Shown: in pieces, positions 15,991 to 24,563 of the stretch
How positions within the stretch are numbered: position 1 is the first letter of the stretch
How the letters are laid out: each line of letters opens with the position of its first letter
From: Anaerolineales bacterium
Lineage (GTDB): Bacteria; Chloroflexota; Anaerolineae; Anaerolineales; UBA11579
NCBI GenBank assembly: GCA_019637755.1
Contig: JAHBVC010000001.1
Span: 124,001-188,000, forward strand
Direction of reading: 5' to 3'
Length of the DNA: 64,000 nucleotides
Made by a program: the position numbers and the translations under genes
Notes under the pieces: generated by a model
Told to the model about the DNA's origin: nothing
The model's input: only the letters and a program-made list of their open reading frames with translations
The model's database searches: none

Positions 15991-17409
15991 TTAGTCCGAA
16001 AGATCTTTTACTTCTTCCTGCTCGGCTTCTTTGCCGAAGTAGAAGCTGCGCACCGGCGCTACTTTGGCGGGCTGCACCGTCTGCTCTACAAAGCGGCGCG
16101 TGCCGGCCAGAGCCAGCAGCTCGAAGAGCAAGCCGAACTGTGCTTCCCACGCATCGGTGATTTGGGCTTTGTCCGCCGGGCTCAGGTCCCAGAAAGCTTC
16201 TTTGAACGGGCCGATGGCACGTTTGCGATTCTCGTAGAGGAATTGCTCATCCGTGTGGTTGGGCTTGCGGTCACCGCTGTAGTGCTCGTTCACATAGGCA
16301 TATACCGCGCTCAGCATGGGCTTGGGCAGGCGCCCAAAGGCCATGTTTTGGAAGTTGGTCGCCAGGTGCACCTCACAGGCTTCGGCTTCCACAAACTTGC
16401 CGAAGGCATCCTGCGGTAGGGTACTGGCGCCGTGCTGTACCGCGCCGCCGTAGCCGTAGCTGCGTGCCACGCGGCTGAGTTGTAGCAAGGTGTCAAAGTC
16501 CACCTTCACCTGTGCCACCGAACCATCCGGCAGCACAACGCCGCCGTGGGAAGTGCCGGTTTGAATACTGATCTTGCTCAGGCCGACTAAATCGCCGTCT
16601 TTGGCGGCCAGCGCTTCGTTATAGCCGTCTACATAGGCGCGCAGCTCTTCCTCAGTAGAGTTCTGGCTGCCCACTTCGCCAATCTCGCCGCCCACGGAAA
16701 CGGTAACGCCGGCGGGCTGATGTTGGCGGATGAATTGCGTGAAATGTGCCGAGAGCTCAGCGTTGATGGCCTGCTGGGCGCGTTCACCCGCGAGGCTAAT
16801 GTCCACCAAGGTAGAGGTATCGACGTCAATGTTGTAGAAGCCAGCCTGCATGGCTTCGGTGGTCAGCTCCTCAACCGCGCTGATCTCTTTGTCCGCGTCT
16901 TGCTTGTAGCGCGAGGCGGAAATTTGGAAATGATCGCCTTGGATGAAGACCGGGCCGCGGTAGCCTTCGGCCACGGCCGCGCCGAGGATGTTGGTGGCGT
17001 ATTCAGCCGGGCGCTGGGCGGTGTAACCGATCTCGGAGCGCGCAATCTCGAAGATGAAGGCGGCTGCGTTGATCTTGTTCGCCACGCGGAACACGGCGCG
17101 GGCGGCATCGAAGGCGAGCACGCGCAGGTTCATGGCCGGCACGGTGAAGCTAGGCGGCACCTCGCCGCGGCCGCGCGCCAGGTACAGGTCGTGGATGCTG
17201 GCCGGCACGGCGCCCAGCTCCAGGGCGATCAGGCGCACCAGGTAGCGCGCCCAGGCCTGCTCATTCTCGCTGCCGAGGCCCGCCAGGCGCACCAGCTCGC
17301 CAATGCGGCTGCGTACTGCGGCCTCGTCAGAAATAAAAATGGCTCCCTCGCGGTATTCAGCGGCGGAACCAAGGGCGGATGTAATGGAAGTGGGGGCTTC
17401 AGCAGTCAT
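15991..17409 (-). CDS. Class II aldolase (fructose-bisphosphate aldolase-like)
   Basis: A 472-residue TIM-barrel aldolase of the class II, zinc-dependent type. VFIQGDHFQISASRY near residue 155 carries the first metal His, GGEIGEVGSQNSTEEELRAY the catalytic-loop acidic region, and YGYGGAVQHGAST another metal His. It would split or form a ketose-bisphosphate in the cytoplasm. It is much longer than typical FbaA/GatY (280-360), with about 85 extra N-terminal residues and a longer C-terminus, so the exact substrate is open. The start is ATG 17409; TAAAAT lies 9 nt before it. Confidence 0.8.
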   Translation of the reverse strand: MTAEAPTSITSALGSAAEYREGAIFISDEAAVRSRIGELVRLAGLGSENEQAWARYLVRLIALELGAVPASIHDLYLARGRGEVPPSFTVPAMNLRVLAFDAARAVFRVANKINAAAFIFEIARSEIGYTAQRPAEYATNILGAAVAEGYRGPVFIQGDHFQISASRYKQDADKEISAVEELTTEAMQAGFYNIDVDTSTLVDISLAGERAQQAINAELSAHFTQFIRQHQPAGVTVSVGGEIGEVGSQNSTEEELRAYVDGYNEALAAKDGDLVGLSKISIQTGTSHGGVVLPDGSVAQVKVDFDTLLQLSRVARSYGYGGAVQHGASTLPQDAFGKFVEAEACEVHLATNFQNMAFGRLPKPMLSAVYAYVNEHYSGDRKPNHTDEQFLYENRKRAIGPFKEAFWDLSPADKAQITDAWEAQFGLLFELLALAGTRRFVEQTVQPAKVAPVRSFYFGKEAEQEEVKDLSD

Positions 17410-17529
17410 GGTGGCCTGATTTTACTATAGCCAGCCTGGGCTTGCTTGCCTGTGATTGTTTATATATTGCTTACATCGGTGTCGTATAATTCAGTTGATG
17501 TACGTTAACCGTGCAGAGTGAGGCTAAAA

Positions 17530-18054
17530 ATGAGCGATATGTTGGATAGGATTTCTGAAGATCAGGACCCGTTTCGCAAGTTGGCCAGCAAGTTGCCCGG
17601 TTTTTCAGGCTATATTGAACGCGAAAATCGCCGCGCCGCAGACAAGATCCTGCGGGAGAGCCTGGCCGATAGATTTGAGGCCATCCGCAAGCAGTTGAGT
17701 GATGTGCAGAAGGACCTGGCGGCTGGTCAGGAGCTAAGTTATCTCGACGACCTCGAAGGGGCGGCTACCAAGCTGCAAACCTTTGTGGACAAAATCCGCA
17801 CCGCCGCCTATGGCAATAGCAGTTTTTTCGAAGCGATCAAAATCAATGCCGACGAGCTGGCTAACGTGTACGAATACGATCTCGCCTTGCTGACCCATGC
17901 CGAAGATATTGAGCGCGGCGTGCAGAATCTGGCGGCCTCTGTGGGCACTGATGGCATGGCAGCCGCTGTGCGCCATGTGGTGATGCAGAGCCGTGACGTA
18001 GTGGCGGCGTTCGAGCAGCGCAGCGAAGTGATTACTGGCCATTCAGCCGAATAA
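17530..18054 (+). CDS. Hypothetical helical protein upstream of the SPFH gene
   Basis: A 174-residue protein predicted almost all helical, with heptad-like segments (SLADRFEAIRKQLSDVQKDL) and no signal or TM segment. No domain is recognised. GTGAGG lies about 7 nt before the ATG at 17530, and TATAAT is about 40 nt upstream. It is followed after 26 nt by the SPFH-HTH gene with its own GAGGAG, so the two form an operon and the product is probably its partner. Confidence 0.7.
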   Translation: MSDMLDRISEDQDPFRKLASKLPGFSGYIERENRRAADKILRESLADRFEAIRKQLSDVQKDLAAGQELSYLDDLEGAATKLQTFVDKIRTAAYGNSSFFEAIKINADELANVYEYDLALLTHAEDIERGVQNLAASVGTDGMAAAVRHVVMQSRDVVAAFEQRSEVITGHSAE

Positions 18055-18080
18055 GCTGACCCAAGAGGAGAGTAGAGACC

Positions 18081-19112
18081 ATGGCGCGTATCTTTGATGT
18101 AATTGAATACCCGAATGAGATGAAGGAAGAGATCGTGCATCGCTTCCCTGAGAGCGGTGCGGGTGATTTCCGCATCGGTTCGCAGGTGATCGTGCGCGAA
18201 TCGCAGAGCGCCGTCTTCTTCCGTGACGGCAAGGCGCTGGATGTCTTCAAGCCCGGCCGTCACACCATCGCCACGGCCAACATCCCGTATCTTATTGACC
18301 TGATCGGCAAGGCCTTCAACGACCGCAGCCCCTTCACGGCTGAGGTCTACTTTGTCTCGCGCCGTGAGTTCCTTGACCGCAAGTGGGGCACTCCGCAGCC
18401 CATCGTGATGCAGACCCCCGGCGTGGGCCTGGGCTGGCTACTGCTGCAGGGCTTCGGCACCTATTCGTATTCTGTGGAGGACCCGCAGCAGTTCGTGACC
18501 CAGGTGGTGGGCACACAGGGCGTGTACGACACTGTGGATATTGAGAATGATCTGCGCTCGCGCTTGCTGCGCTCCTTCTCTGACCTGCTGGGTGAGATGA
18601 AGGGCAAGTACACCACGGTGCAGGACATCATCGGCAACCAGGAAGAGATCGGTGCCGCGGTACGCGCCAAAGCGCAGGATGACTTTGAAGCGCGCGGCCT
18701 GACGCTGAAGGCGTTCGTGATCGCTAACATGACGCCTTCGCCCACCAGCGCCGAGGCGCTGCGCGGTATGGGCCTGCTGGACACGGCCACCTATACGCAG
18801 CTGCAGGCAGCCGACGCTATGCGCGAAGCGGCCAACAACCCCAGCGGCGGCGCCGGCCTGACGGCTGGCATCGGTGCCGGTGTGGGTATTGGCCAGGTGA
18901 TGAGTGAGGCGCTCAAGAGTGCTGGCACCAGCGCCGCCGCTGCCGCGGCCAGCATGCCGGATGTGATGACTACCGCCGAAGCCGCCAACATCCTCAAGGT
19001 GGCCGAGGCCGACATCCTGGCCGCCATCGAGGCCAAGGAGCTGAGTGCCCGCAAAGTGGGCGAGAGCTACCGCATCAGCAAGGCCGCCATGGAGAAGTTC
19101 CTCGGCGGGTAG
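18081..19112 (+). CDS. SPFH/Band-7 protein with C-terminal excisionase-like HTH
   Basis: A 343-residue protein. Residues 1-225 form an SPFH/Band-7 region (SQVIVRESQSAVFFRDGKAL near residue 33, then ARGLTLKAFVIANMTPSP) of the 'virion core protein-like' bacterial subgroup, without an N-terminal TM helix. A Gly/Ala-rich linker (about 240-293) leads to VMTTAEAANILKVAEADILA ... KVGESYRISKAAMEKFL, a MerR/excisionase-type DNA-binding fold. SPFH proteins oligomerise into rings; the HTH suggests DNA contact, but how both act together is not known. GAGGAG precedes the ATG. Confidence 0.85.
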   Translation: MARIFDVIEYPNEMKEEIVHRFPESGAGDFRIGSQVIVRESQSAVFFRDGKALDVFKPGRHTIATANIPYLIDLIGKAFNDRSPFTAEVYFVSRREFLDRKWGTPQPIVMQTPGVGLGWLLLQGFGTYSYSVEDPQQFVTQVVGTQGVYDTVDIENDLRSRLLRSFSDLLGEMKGKYTTVQDIIGNQEEIGAAVRAKAQDDFEARGLTLKAFVIANMTPSPTSAEALRGMGLLDTATYTQLQAADAMREAANNPSGGAGLTAGIGAGVGIGQVMSEALKSAGTSAAAAAASMPDVMTTAEAANILKVAEADILAAIEAKELSARKVGESYRISKAAMEKFLGG

Positions 19113-19147
19113 AGAGCAGTTCACAGTAAGCAGTTGACAGTCAACAG

Positions 19148-19178
19148 AAAGGCCGCGGCGAAAGCTGCGGCCTTTTTT
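19148..19178 (+). terminator. Terminator of the SPFH operon
   Basis: The stem GGCCGCGGC / GCTGCGGCC with a GAAA tetraloop and a T6 tail. The stem is nearly identical to those at 21446 and 22007. Confidence 0.9.
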
Positions 19179-19322
19179 GCGCACCTGCGGTTACTCATTG
19201 ACTAAAAAATATACATTATGTATACTCGCTGAATTCTTGGGCCGTCAATGTGACAAGCGGGGCCGTCCTGGTTGTTCCTAGGTTCGAGCTAGCAGTTATC
19301 GAGGATTTGAAGAGGGATTTCG

Positions 19323-20390
19323 ATGCAATCTGTATCTATGGATGTAAGTAGAGTGTTGCGGCCAGTTCTAAAGTGGGGGCTGGCCTCAGTCGCCGTTTTG
19401 GTGCTCGCCGCATGCAAGGGGGGCGGCGTAGGGCCGGTGTCTACGCATACACCCAGCCCTTCGCCTACGGCTACGTGTGATGCGAACTTCGTGTTGGCAA
19501 CTCCCGAGGGATGGAAATCGCAGTCCAATCTGGTAGTGCTTGTGTATGACCCTACCTCAATGCGTAACGAGAATTTGGTCTTGGAGGCCATTGATGGGAA
19601 GCTCACCAATAATGTAGAGGAGTTTGCCTATTACCTGGCAAACAAACTCTTCCATGATGGTATGGCTTCACAGATTTCAGTTTTTGAATTGGGCTGGCGT
19701 TCTTATGAAGAAGCGCGTCGCGTACGCATCTCCACCACGATTGAGCGCCCCGAACTATACGACACCCCCTCGCCGCTCGCGACGGTGACGCCGTATCCGA
19801 CGGTTGATCACGGCCCCAGCCAGGGTCTTGATGTCATTCGCGCAACAAATGAAGCTAAGCAGCAAGCCACCGAGCAAGCCCAGGCGGCCGAGCTGATCCG
19901 CCAATTGGATGGCTGTGCGCAAGTTGCCTGGGACACCTTGGCCAAGCACACCGCCACCGTGTGGGCCGCTACTCAGGAGGTGGAGAAGCTGCGCGCCACG
20001 CAGACCCTGCAGCCGCCGGTTGCCCCCACGCGCAGTGGGGTAGAGATGCAGGCAACGCCTACGCCGTATTCGCGTCAGTCTGTGTATCACGGCTTGTGGC
20101 ACGCCAACATTGACTTCAATGCAGATTGCAAGAAATACGATCGTTGCATTCTGCTGATTCTGGACGATTTGCGCACCTGGGCTACCGACAACCCCAACGG
20201 CCATCCATTCAACTTTGAAGGCGTGGAAATTTATGTACTGATGCCGGATTGCCGCGATATCAACCAGCCTAGTTGTGTGGAACTGCAAGACTACTGGACG
20301 CAGGAACTACTGCGCTACGGCGCGTTGAGTGTGAATTACTTCAACGGCGAGCGCGCCGAATTCAAGTTGAATGAAATGTTGAGGAGATAG
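19323..20390 (+). CDS. Lipoprotein of unknown function
   Basis: A 355-residue protein. The signal peptide has the lipobox LAAC (Cys near residue 31), followed by a Thr/Pro/Ser spacer and a globular region. The globular part has NLVVLVYDPTSMRNENLV near residue 70, vaguely like a von Willebrand A edge strand but without a clear MIDAS, a Gln/Ala-rich helix (about 175-200), and a Cys-containing C-terminal domain (CDANF, LDGC, DCKKYDRC, MPDC, SC). It is followed 3 nt later by a membrane-protein gene, so they probably work together. Confidence 0.65.
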   Translation: MQSVSMDVSRVLRPVLKWGLASVAVLVLAACKGGGVGPVSTHTPSPSPTATCDANFVLATPEGWKSQSNLVVLVYDPTSMRNENLVLEAIDGKLTNNVEEFAYYLANKLFHDGMASQISVFELGWRSYEEARRVRISTTIERPELYDTPSPLATVTPYPTVDHGPSQGLDVIRATNEAKQQATEQAQAAELIRQLDGCAQVAWDTLAKHTATVWAATQEVEKLRATQTLQPPVAPTRSGVEMQATPTPYSRQSVYHGLWHANIDFNADCKKYDRCILLILDDLRTWATDNPNGHPFNFEGVEIYVLMPDCRDINQPSCVELQDYWTQELLRYGALSVNYFNGERAEFKLNEMLRR

Positions 20391-20393
20391 AAG

Positions 20394-21431
20394 ATGTTGC
20401 AATTTTTATATGATCTTTCGCAATCCCCGTTCTTCCCCATCCTGCTTTTTATCTGGGTGGCCATCGATATTTTCTGGACCAAGCGATGGCGCGCTCTATT
20501 TGAGCGCCTGGGCAAGCTGGTTACCAAGCCGTGGATCTTTGCCAAGGATCCTGAGCCGAAAGTGCCGCCGCTGTATCCGCGTGAAATGCTCGAGCAGCTT
20601 GCGCAGGTGTCCAGCACGCGTGAACGCAAGAGCGATGATGTCCGTGCTAAAACCACCTCCGCCGAGGGTAAAGAGACAAAGAAGCCAAAGATGGGCTTCC
20701 TTGCCTCGCTGCGCGAACGCATTTTTGATAGCGATCACCCCTTTCGCACGGTAGGCTACGTAATCTTCCTGGCCGGCTTCGTGTTCTTCCTAGTGGCCGA
20801 TGCCATCTCGGTGGCGCAGACCCTGGCCGTGATGGGGTTGATCACCGAGGTGCTCACGGGGGTGTTCACCCGCTTTGATCTGGCGGTTTTGGGTGGTGCA
20901 CTCCTCTCGGCGATCATCGGCGTCTGGGTGTATATGGAGGCGCTAGGGGATAGCCACATTATCGATCTTGATATCCTCAACGATGCGCAGCGCCGCTTCC
21001 TGCGCGGGCTGGCACTGTTCGTCTCCTTCAACTCCGTATTGGTCATGGTGGCCTTTGCGATCAATCGCCTCACCGCCATCCAAATTCTGGAATCGAACCC
21101 CACGCTGGATATCCTGCTGAGTGCTGTTTTGTACGGCTTGGTACCGATCAACAGTGCCCTGGCCGCGGCGATCTGCTTCCCCTGGGCGATGAACGGCCTG
21201 TTGGTGCTGCTATTCATCATCGGCTTCGTCATTATCGGCATCCTCCCAGTGATCGCTTTCCTGGTGGATATCTTGTGGCGCATCGGCTATGTGGTCATTG
21301 ACATTGCCGCCTGGGCGCTATTTACCCCGCTCATGTTGCTGCCCGAACTGATCAACCGTTTGCGCGGCGCACTGGATACGGATCCATCTGGAAAGAAATC
21401 GCCAGCTGATAGCAAGGAAAAAACCAAGTAG
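20394..21431 (+). CDS. Polytopic membrane protein of unknown function
   Basis: A 345-residue protein: an N-terminal TM helix, a charged cytoplasmic region (about 40-110) and at least five further TM segments from residue 118. The last cytoplasmic tail is basic (SGKKSPADSKEKTK). No transporter signature is visible. GAGGAG inside the end of the preceding lipoprotein gene serves as its ribosome site, so the two are translationally linked. A terminator follows. Confidence 0.7.
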   Translation: MLQFLYDLSQSPFFPILLFIWVAIDIFWTKRWRALFERLGKLVTKPWIFAKDPEPKVPPLYPREMLEQLAQVSSTRERKSDDVRAKTTSAEGKETKKPKMGFLASLRERIFDSDHPFRTVGYVIFLAGFVFFLVADAISVAQTLAVMGLITEVLTGVFTRFDLAVLGGALLSAIIGVWVYMEALGDSHIIDLDILNDAQRRFLRGLALFVSFNSVLVMVAFAINRLTAIQILESNPTLDILLSAVLYGLVPINSALAAAICFPWAMNGLLVLLFIIGFVIIGILPVIAFLVDILWRIGYVVIDIAAWALFTPLMLLPELINRLRGALDTDPSGKKSPADSKEKTK

Positions 21432-21445
21432 TAAATGCAGGAAGA

Positions 21446-21476
21446 AAAAGGCCGTAGCATAACGCTGCGGCCTTTT
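21446..21476 (+). terminator. Terminator after the membrane-protein gene
   Basis: The stem GGCCGTAGC / GCTGCGGCC with TTTT, the same stem family as the terminators at 19148 and 22007. Confidence 0.85.
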
Positions 21477-21574
21477 GCTTACTGCTTTGCTATTTACTAA
21501 GTAGGGCAAGAGCGGCAGCCTTGTGCTTAACACTCCAGTCTGCCCTCTCGCTGTGTTCAGAGGTTAAGAGTACT

Positions 21575-21994
21575 ATGAAACACACTGCTAGACTACTTTA
21601 TATAGTTGTGGCCTTAGTATTGGCCGGTTGTTCGGCTGGCCCGGCAAGTGCCGCGCGTGAATGGTACAAGGCCAACTTGGAAATGAATGGAAGTGCAATC
21701 CTGGCGCGCACTTGTCAGGCTCAGCAGCTTGCCGTGCAAGAAGCAGGCTTACTCGTATCTGCGATCATGTTGATGCCCCAGATGCTTGGCATTGATCTTG
21801 GTATGGACGACATTAACAGCAGTCTATCCAATCTTAAGTTTCACGTTGTAAGCTCCACAGACACGCAGGCAATAGTTCAGGTGACTGGTGAGCTGGAGTT
21901 TGCTGTTTTGGCCTTTGCTCAGCAAGTGCCAGTAAGTGAGAGAGCTCTCATGGTGAAGGAAGATGGCCAGTGGAAATGGTGTGGCTTGCCATAA
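21575..21994 (+). CDS. Small lipoprotein (139 aa)
   Basis: The ATG at 21575 gives a 139-residue protein with signal peptide and lipobox LAGC (Cys near 17). The mature domain of about 120 residues reads REWYKANLEMNGSAILARTC early and ends DGQWKWCGLP, an arrangement like NTF2/DUF4878-type lipoproteins (VKEDGQWKWC as final strand). No firm family. The frame is open to 21521 but that start would precede the signal peptide. Confidence 0.65.
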   Translation: MKHTARLLYIVVALVLAGCSAGPASAAREWYKANLEMNGSAILARTCQAQQLAVQEAGLLVSAIMLMPQMLGIDLGMDDINSSLSNLKFHVVSSTDTQAIVQVTGELEFAVLAFAQQVPVSERALMVKEDGQWKWCGLP

Positions 21995-22006
21995 GCCCAA
22001 GAGCGT

Positions 22007-22037
22007 AAAAGGCCGCAGCAATCGCTGCGGCCTTTTT
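22007..22037 (+). terminator. Terminator after the small lipoprotein
   Basis: The stem GGCCGCAGC / GCTGCGGCC with a 4-nt loop and T6, 13 nt after the stop. Confidence 0.9.
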
Positions 22038-22052
22038 TGTCTCATCTCTGGA

Positions 22053-23237
22053 TTACTTCCGCTCCACAAACCGTGCTTCTTCCGCCGTTACCTCGCCGCG
22101 TTCGCGCCAGGCGAAGCGGTGCGCGTATTTGTTGGGCTTACCCTCCACTACGTCCGCAGTCACTTTGCCAATCAGTGGCGTGAACTTGAAGGCGTGGCCG
22201 CTACCGCCGGCGCTGACCACTAGGCCTGGGCGCTCTGGGTCACGGTCGATCCAGAAGTCACCATCAAACGTATCGCTGTAGAAGCACAAGCGCTCAAAAA
22301 TACGCGGCGCATCGGCCAAGCCGGGCAGGCTCTCGCCCAGGAACTTACGGAACATGGCCTCGGTCTCGGCCGGCATGATGCGCGGCAGGGTCGGGTCCAT
22401 CGGCCAGCCCGGGCCGTGGTTGGCCAGCTTGAGCGTGCCATCTGGCTGGGCGGGGAAGCCGTACCAGCCGGTCTTGCCCACATCGGCGGTCCACACCGGG
22501 AACAGCGGCGGCTGGTAGCTGGCCAGCTCGGCGGCGGGCACCTGGAAGTGCATCACCGGCTGCGCGGTGGACCAGATCACGTTTTGTAGCCAGGGCAGCA
22601 GCGTACTGGTCCAGGTGCCGGCGCATACCACCACCGTATCGGCAAGATACTCGCTGCCGTCTGCGGTGCGTACGCCTTTGACGGCGCTGCCATCTTGAAT
22701 GAGCTCGGTGAAGCGCGCTCCTTCGATGATGGTGACGCCAGCGGCACGCGCCCGCGCTGCCAGCACGGTTACCACGCGGCCACTAGGTGACCAGCCGCCC
22801 TGCGGGTTGAGGTAGCCATCGGGGTAGATGTCTGCGTTCCAGGCCGGGTAACGCTTGCGGATTTCGTCCGAGGTCAGGCGCTCAATGGCGTGGCCGCGCT
22901 TAAGCAGCAACTGATAGCTCTCGTACTCGAAGTCTCCCGGCCCCATGCCATCCAACGTGAAGTACAGCACGCCGGTTTCATGGAACACGGTTTCGCCAAG
23001 CTCTTCGTTCCATTGGCGCCACAATGCCAGCGACGCTTCCATCATCTCCATGTAGAACTCATCGCGCCCATAATCCATGCGGATCACCTTGCTGATATCG
23101 GTGCTGGCCGCGTCCGGGTGCGGGACGGGGCCGGGTTCAAGCAGCGTGACAGCGTGGCCGCGGCTGCGCAACTCTAAGGCGGTGTTGATACCAAAGGTGC
23201 CGCCGCCGACGATGAGGACGTGAGATGAAGGTTGCAT
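22053..23237 (-). CDS. FAD-dependent oxidoreductase (DAO / sarcosine-oxidase-like)
   Basis: A 394-residue flavoprotein. The N-terminal Rossmann motif VGGGTFGINTALELRSRGH near residue 10 binds the ADP part of FAD. The middle has the DAO fold with VVVCAGTWTSTLL near 206, and the C-terminal SAGGSGHAFKFTPLIG near 345 closes over the flavin. The layout fits monomeric sarcosine oxidase and N-methyl amino acid oxidases, but the substrate is not determined. It converges on the terminator of the small lipoprotein gene. Confidence 0.88.
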   Translation of the reverse strand: MQPSSHVLIVGGGTFGINTALELRSRGHAVTLLEPGPVPHPDAASTDISKVIRMDYGRDEFYMEMMEASLALWRQWNEELGETVFHETGVLYFTLDGMGPGDFEYESYQLLLKRGHAIERLTSDEIRKRYPAWNADIYPDGYLNPQGGWSPSGRVVTVLAARARAAGVTIIEGARFTELIQDGSAVKGVRTADGSEYLADTVVVCAGTWTSTLLPWLQNVIWSTAQPVMHFQVPAAELASYQPPLFPVWTADVGKTGWYGFPAQPDGTLKLANHGPGWPMDPTLPRIMPAETEAMFRKFLGESLPGLADAPRIFERLCFYSDTFDGDFWIDRDPERPGLVVSAGGSGHAFKFTPLIGKVTADVVEGKPNKYAHRFAWRERGEVTAEEARFVERK

Positions 23238-23331
23238 TAAGTGATTTTAGTCGAAAATGCAATCAACAAAAATCACTTAATCAATTGTCAACGAGTTGAC
23301 TAGTCGATAATTTGATTAGCCGATTATCTGA
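23237..23331. repeat. Palindromic and 8-nt-period repeat (copy 2)
   Basis: Perfect 12-bp arms TTAAGTGATTTT / AAAATCACTTAA at 23237-23248 and 23269-23280, then degenerate 8-nt units (TGACTAGT, CGATAATT, TGATTAGC, CGATTATC) to the DUF1684 stop. It sits between the two minus-strand genes and probably acts as a hairpin. Confidence 0.55.
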
Positions 23332-23838
23332 TTATTTCTCAAAATTTTTCTCGCCTGCGCGGATAGGCACGCTGAGGCGATTCTCTGCTGGCGGGATGGG
23401 GCAGTTCCACATTTCGTTGTAAGCACAATAGGGGTTGTAGGCCAGGTTGAAATCGATCAGGAACTTGCCATCCTCCAGCTGCTCCGGGTCCAGATAGCGG
23501 CCTGCGCCGTAGGTCTCTGTGCCGGCCAGCGCATCAACAAAGAGCAGGAAGTAGCCGTGTGGGCTGGAGAACAGGGTCAGCTCGGCGGTTTGCCCTTCCA
23601 CCGCGAAGGCGAAGCGGCCATAGCGCCTGTAGCTTTTTACATCGCCAGTTGAAGTGGGCAGCTCAACCATCGCTTGCTCGGCAAAAGGCTCAATGGCCAC
23701 TTCCAGGCGCAGCGCCGGGTTCTCGGGGAAGTAGCTCAGCGCGCTAAAGTGCTCGCGCTGCTCAGGGGTCAGCGGAGACTGGGAGCTGGTGGCGAAGAAG
23801 GCGTCTTTGCTGGCACGAAAGTCATCGAGGTCTGACAT
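23332..23838 (-). CDS. DUF1684 domain protein
   Basis: A 168-residue protein with the DUF1684 signature: FSALSYFPENPALRLEV, RYGRFAFAVEGQTAELTLF and the C-terminal DFNLAYNPYCAYNEMWNCPI ending PPAENRLSVPIRAGEKNF. Bacterial members are cytosolic beta-rich proteins with no established reaction. It starts 3 nt after the upstream methyltransferase stop and is the last gene of the minus-strand cluster. Confidence 0.88.
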   Translation of the reverse strand: MSDLDDFRASKDAFFATSSQSPLTPEQREHFSALSYFPENPALRLEVAIEPFAEQAMVELPTSTGDVKSYRRYGRFAFAVEGQTAELTLFSSPHGYFLLFVDALAGTETYGAGRYLDPEQLEDGKFLIDFNLAYNPYCAYNEMWNCPIPPAENRLSVPIRAGEKNFEK

Positions 23839-23840
23839 GC

Positions 23841-24563
23841 TTACTTAGCTTTCTCGGCGCTGATCAGCAGCGAGCCGGAGAATTCGCGTATCAGGGGCAG
23901 CGCCTCAAAGAGGCCACCGATGGCTTCGGTGGTGCCAATCAGCGCCGCCGGAATGGCAGGGTGCAGCCAATCGAAGGGAGTAATTTTGATCGCGGTAAAG
24001 CCGTGCTTGCGCAGTTGGGCTGCTAAGGGCCAGCGCACAAAGGCGGTTTCGTCTGGCGAAACATAGGCCAACGCCTTGCGCAGGAACGTGCGTTCGGCAA
24101 AAATCTGCGGGTTCAGCATGTTAGGCTCCGCAAAGGCCAGCCGTCCCCCGGGCTTGAGTAGGCGGAAGCTCTTGGCGAGTGAATCGTCAACTTCAAGGTG
24201 ATGGAGAACTGAAGAGCCAATGATGGCATCGTATTGCGTGCTTTCGTCAATATCTTCGAAGCGCGCACAGATGAACTCCACGTCTGGGTTTTTGGCGCGG
24301 GCCAGCTCGATCAATTCAGGCGAAATATCATTCGCAGTGATCTTGGCGCCACTTTGCGCAAACACTTGGGTGAACATCCCCGTGCCACAGCCCAGTTCCA
24401 GGGCGTGCTGGCCGCGGCCTAAGCGTGCCGCCTGCATCACTTTGTTGGCACGTTTCATTGCGCGCTGCTTGCCGGCTTCAGTGCCCCAACCCCAGGTAGC
24501 TTCGGCACCCTGGCTGGCCAAGTACTTGCCATGTTCGATTTCATGGAGTGAACGCGTTGTCAT
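23841..24563 (-). CDS. Class I SAM-dependent methyltransferase
   Basis: A 240-residue Rossmann methyltransferase: motif I ALELGCGTGMFTQVFA near residue 55, ITANDISPELIELAR (motif post I), and GSSVLHHLEVDDSLAKSFRL with LKPGGRLAFAEP (motif III region). It methylates a small molecule or lipid-linked acceptor. Its start overlaps the stop of the upstream methyltransferase gene by 4 nt (ATGA), so they are translationally coupled. Acceptor unknown. Confidence 0.88.
   Translation of the reverse strand: MTTRSLHEIEHGKYLASQGAEATWGWGTEAGKQRAMKRANKVMQAARLGRGQHALELGCGTGMFTQVFAQSGAKITANDISPELIELARAKNPDVEFICARFEDIDESTQYDAIIGSSVLHHLEVDDSLAKSFRLLKPGGRLAFAEPNMLNPQIFAERTFLRKALAYVSPDETAFVRWPLAAQLRKHGFTAIKITPFDWLHPAIPAALIGTTEAIGGLFEALPLIREFSGSLLISAEKAK

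Noticed and set aside
18081-19112. Prophage remnant suggested by the 'virion core protein' name and the excisionase-like HTH
   Set aside because: No other phage genes nearby; the SPFH subgroup carrying this label is widespread in bacterial chromosomes.
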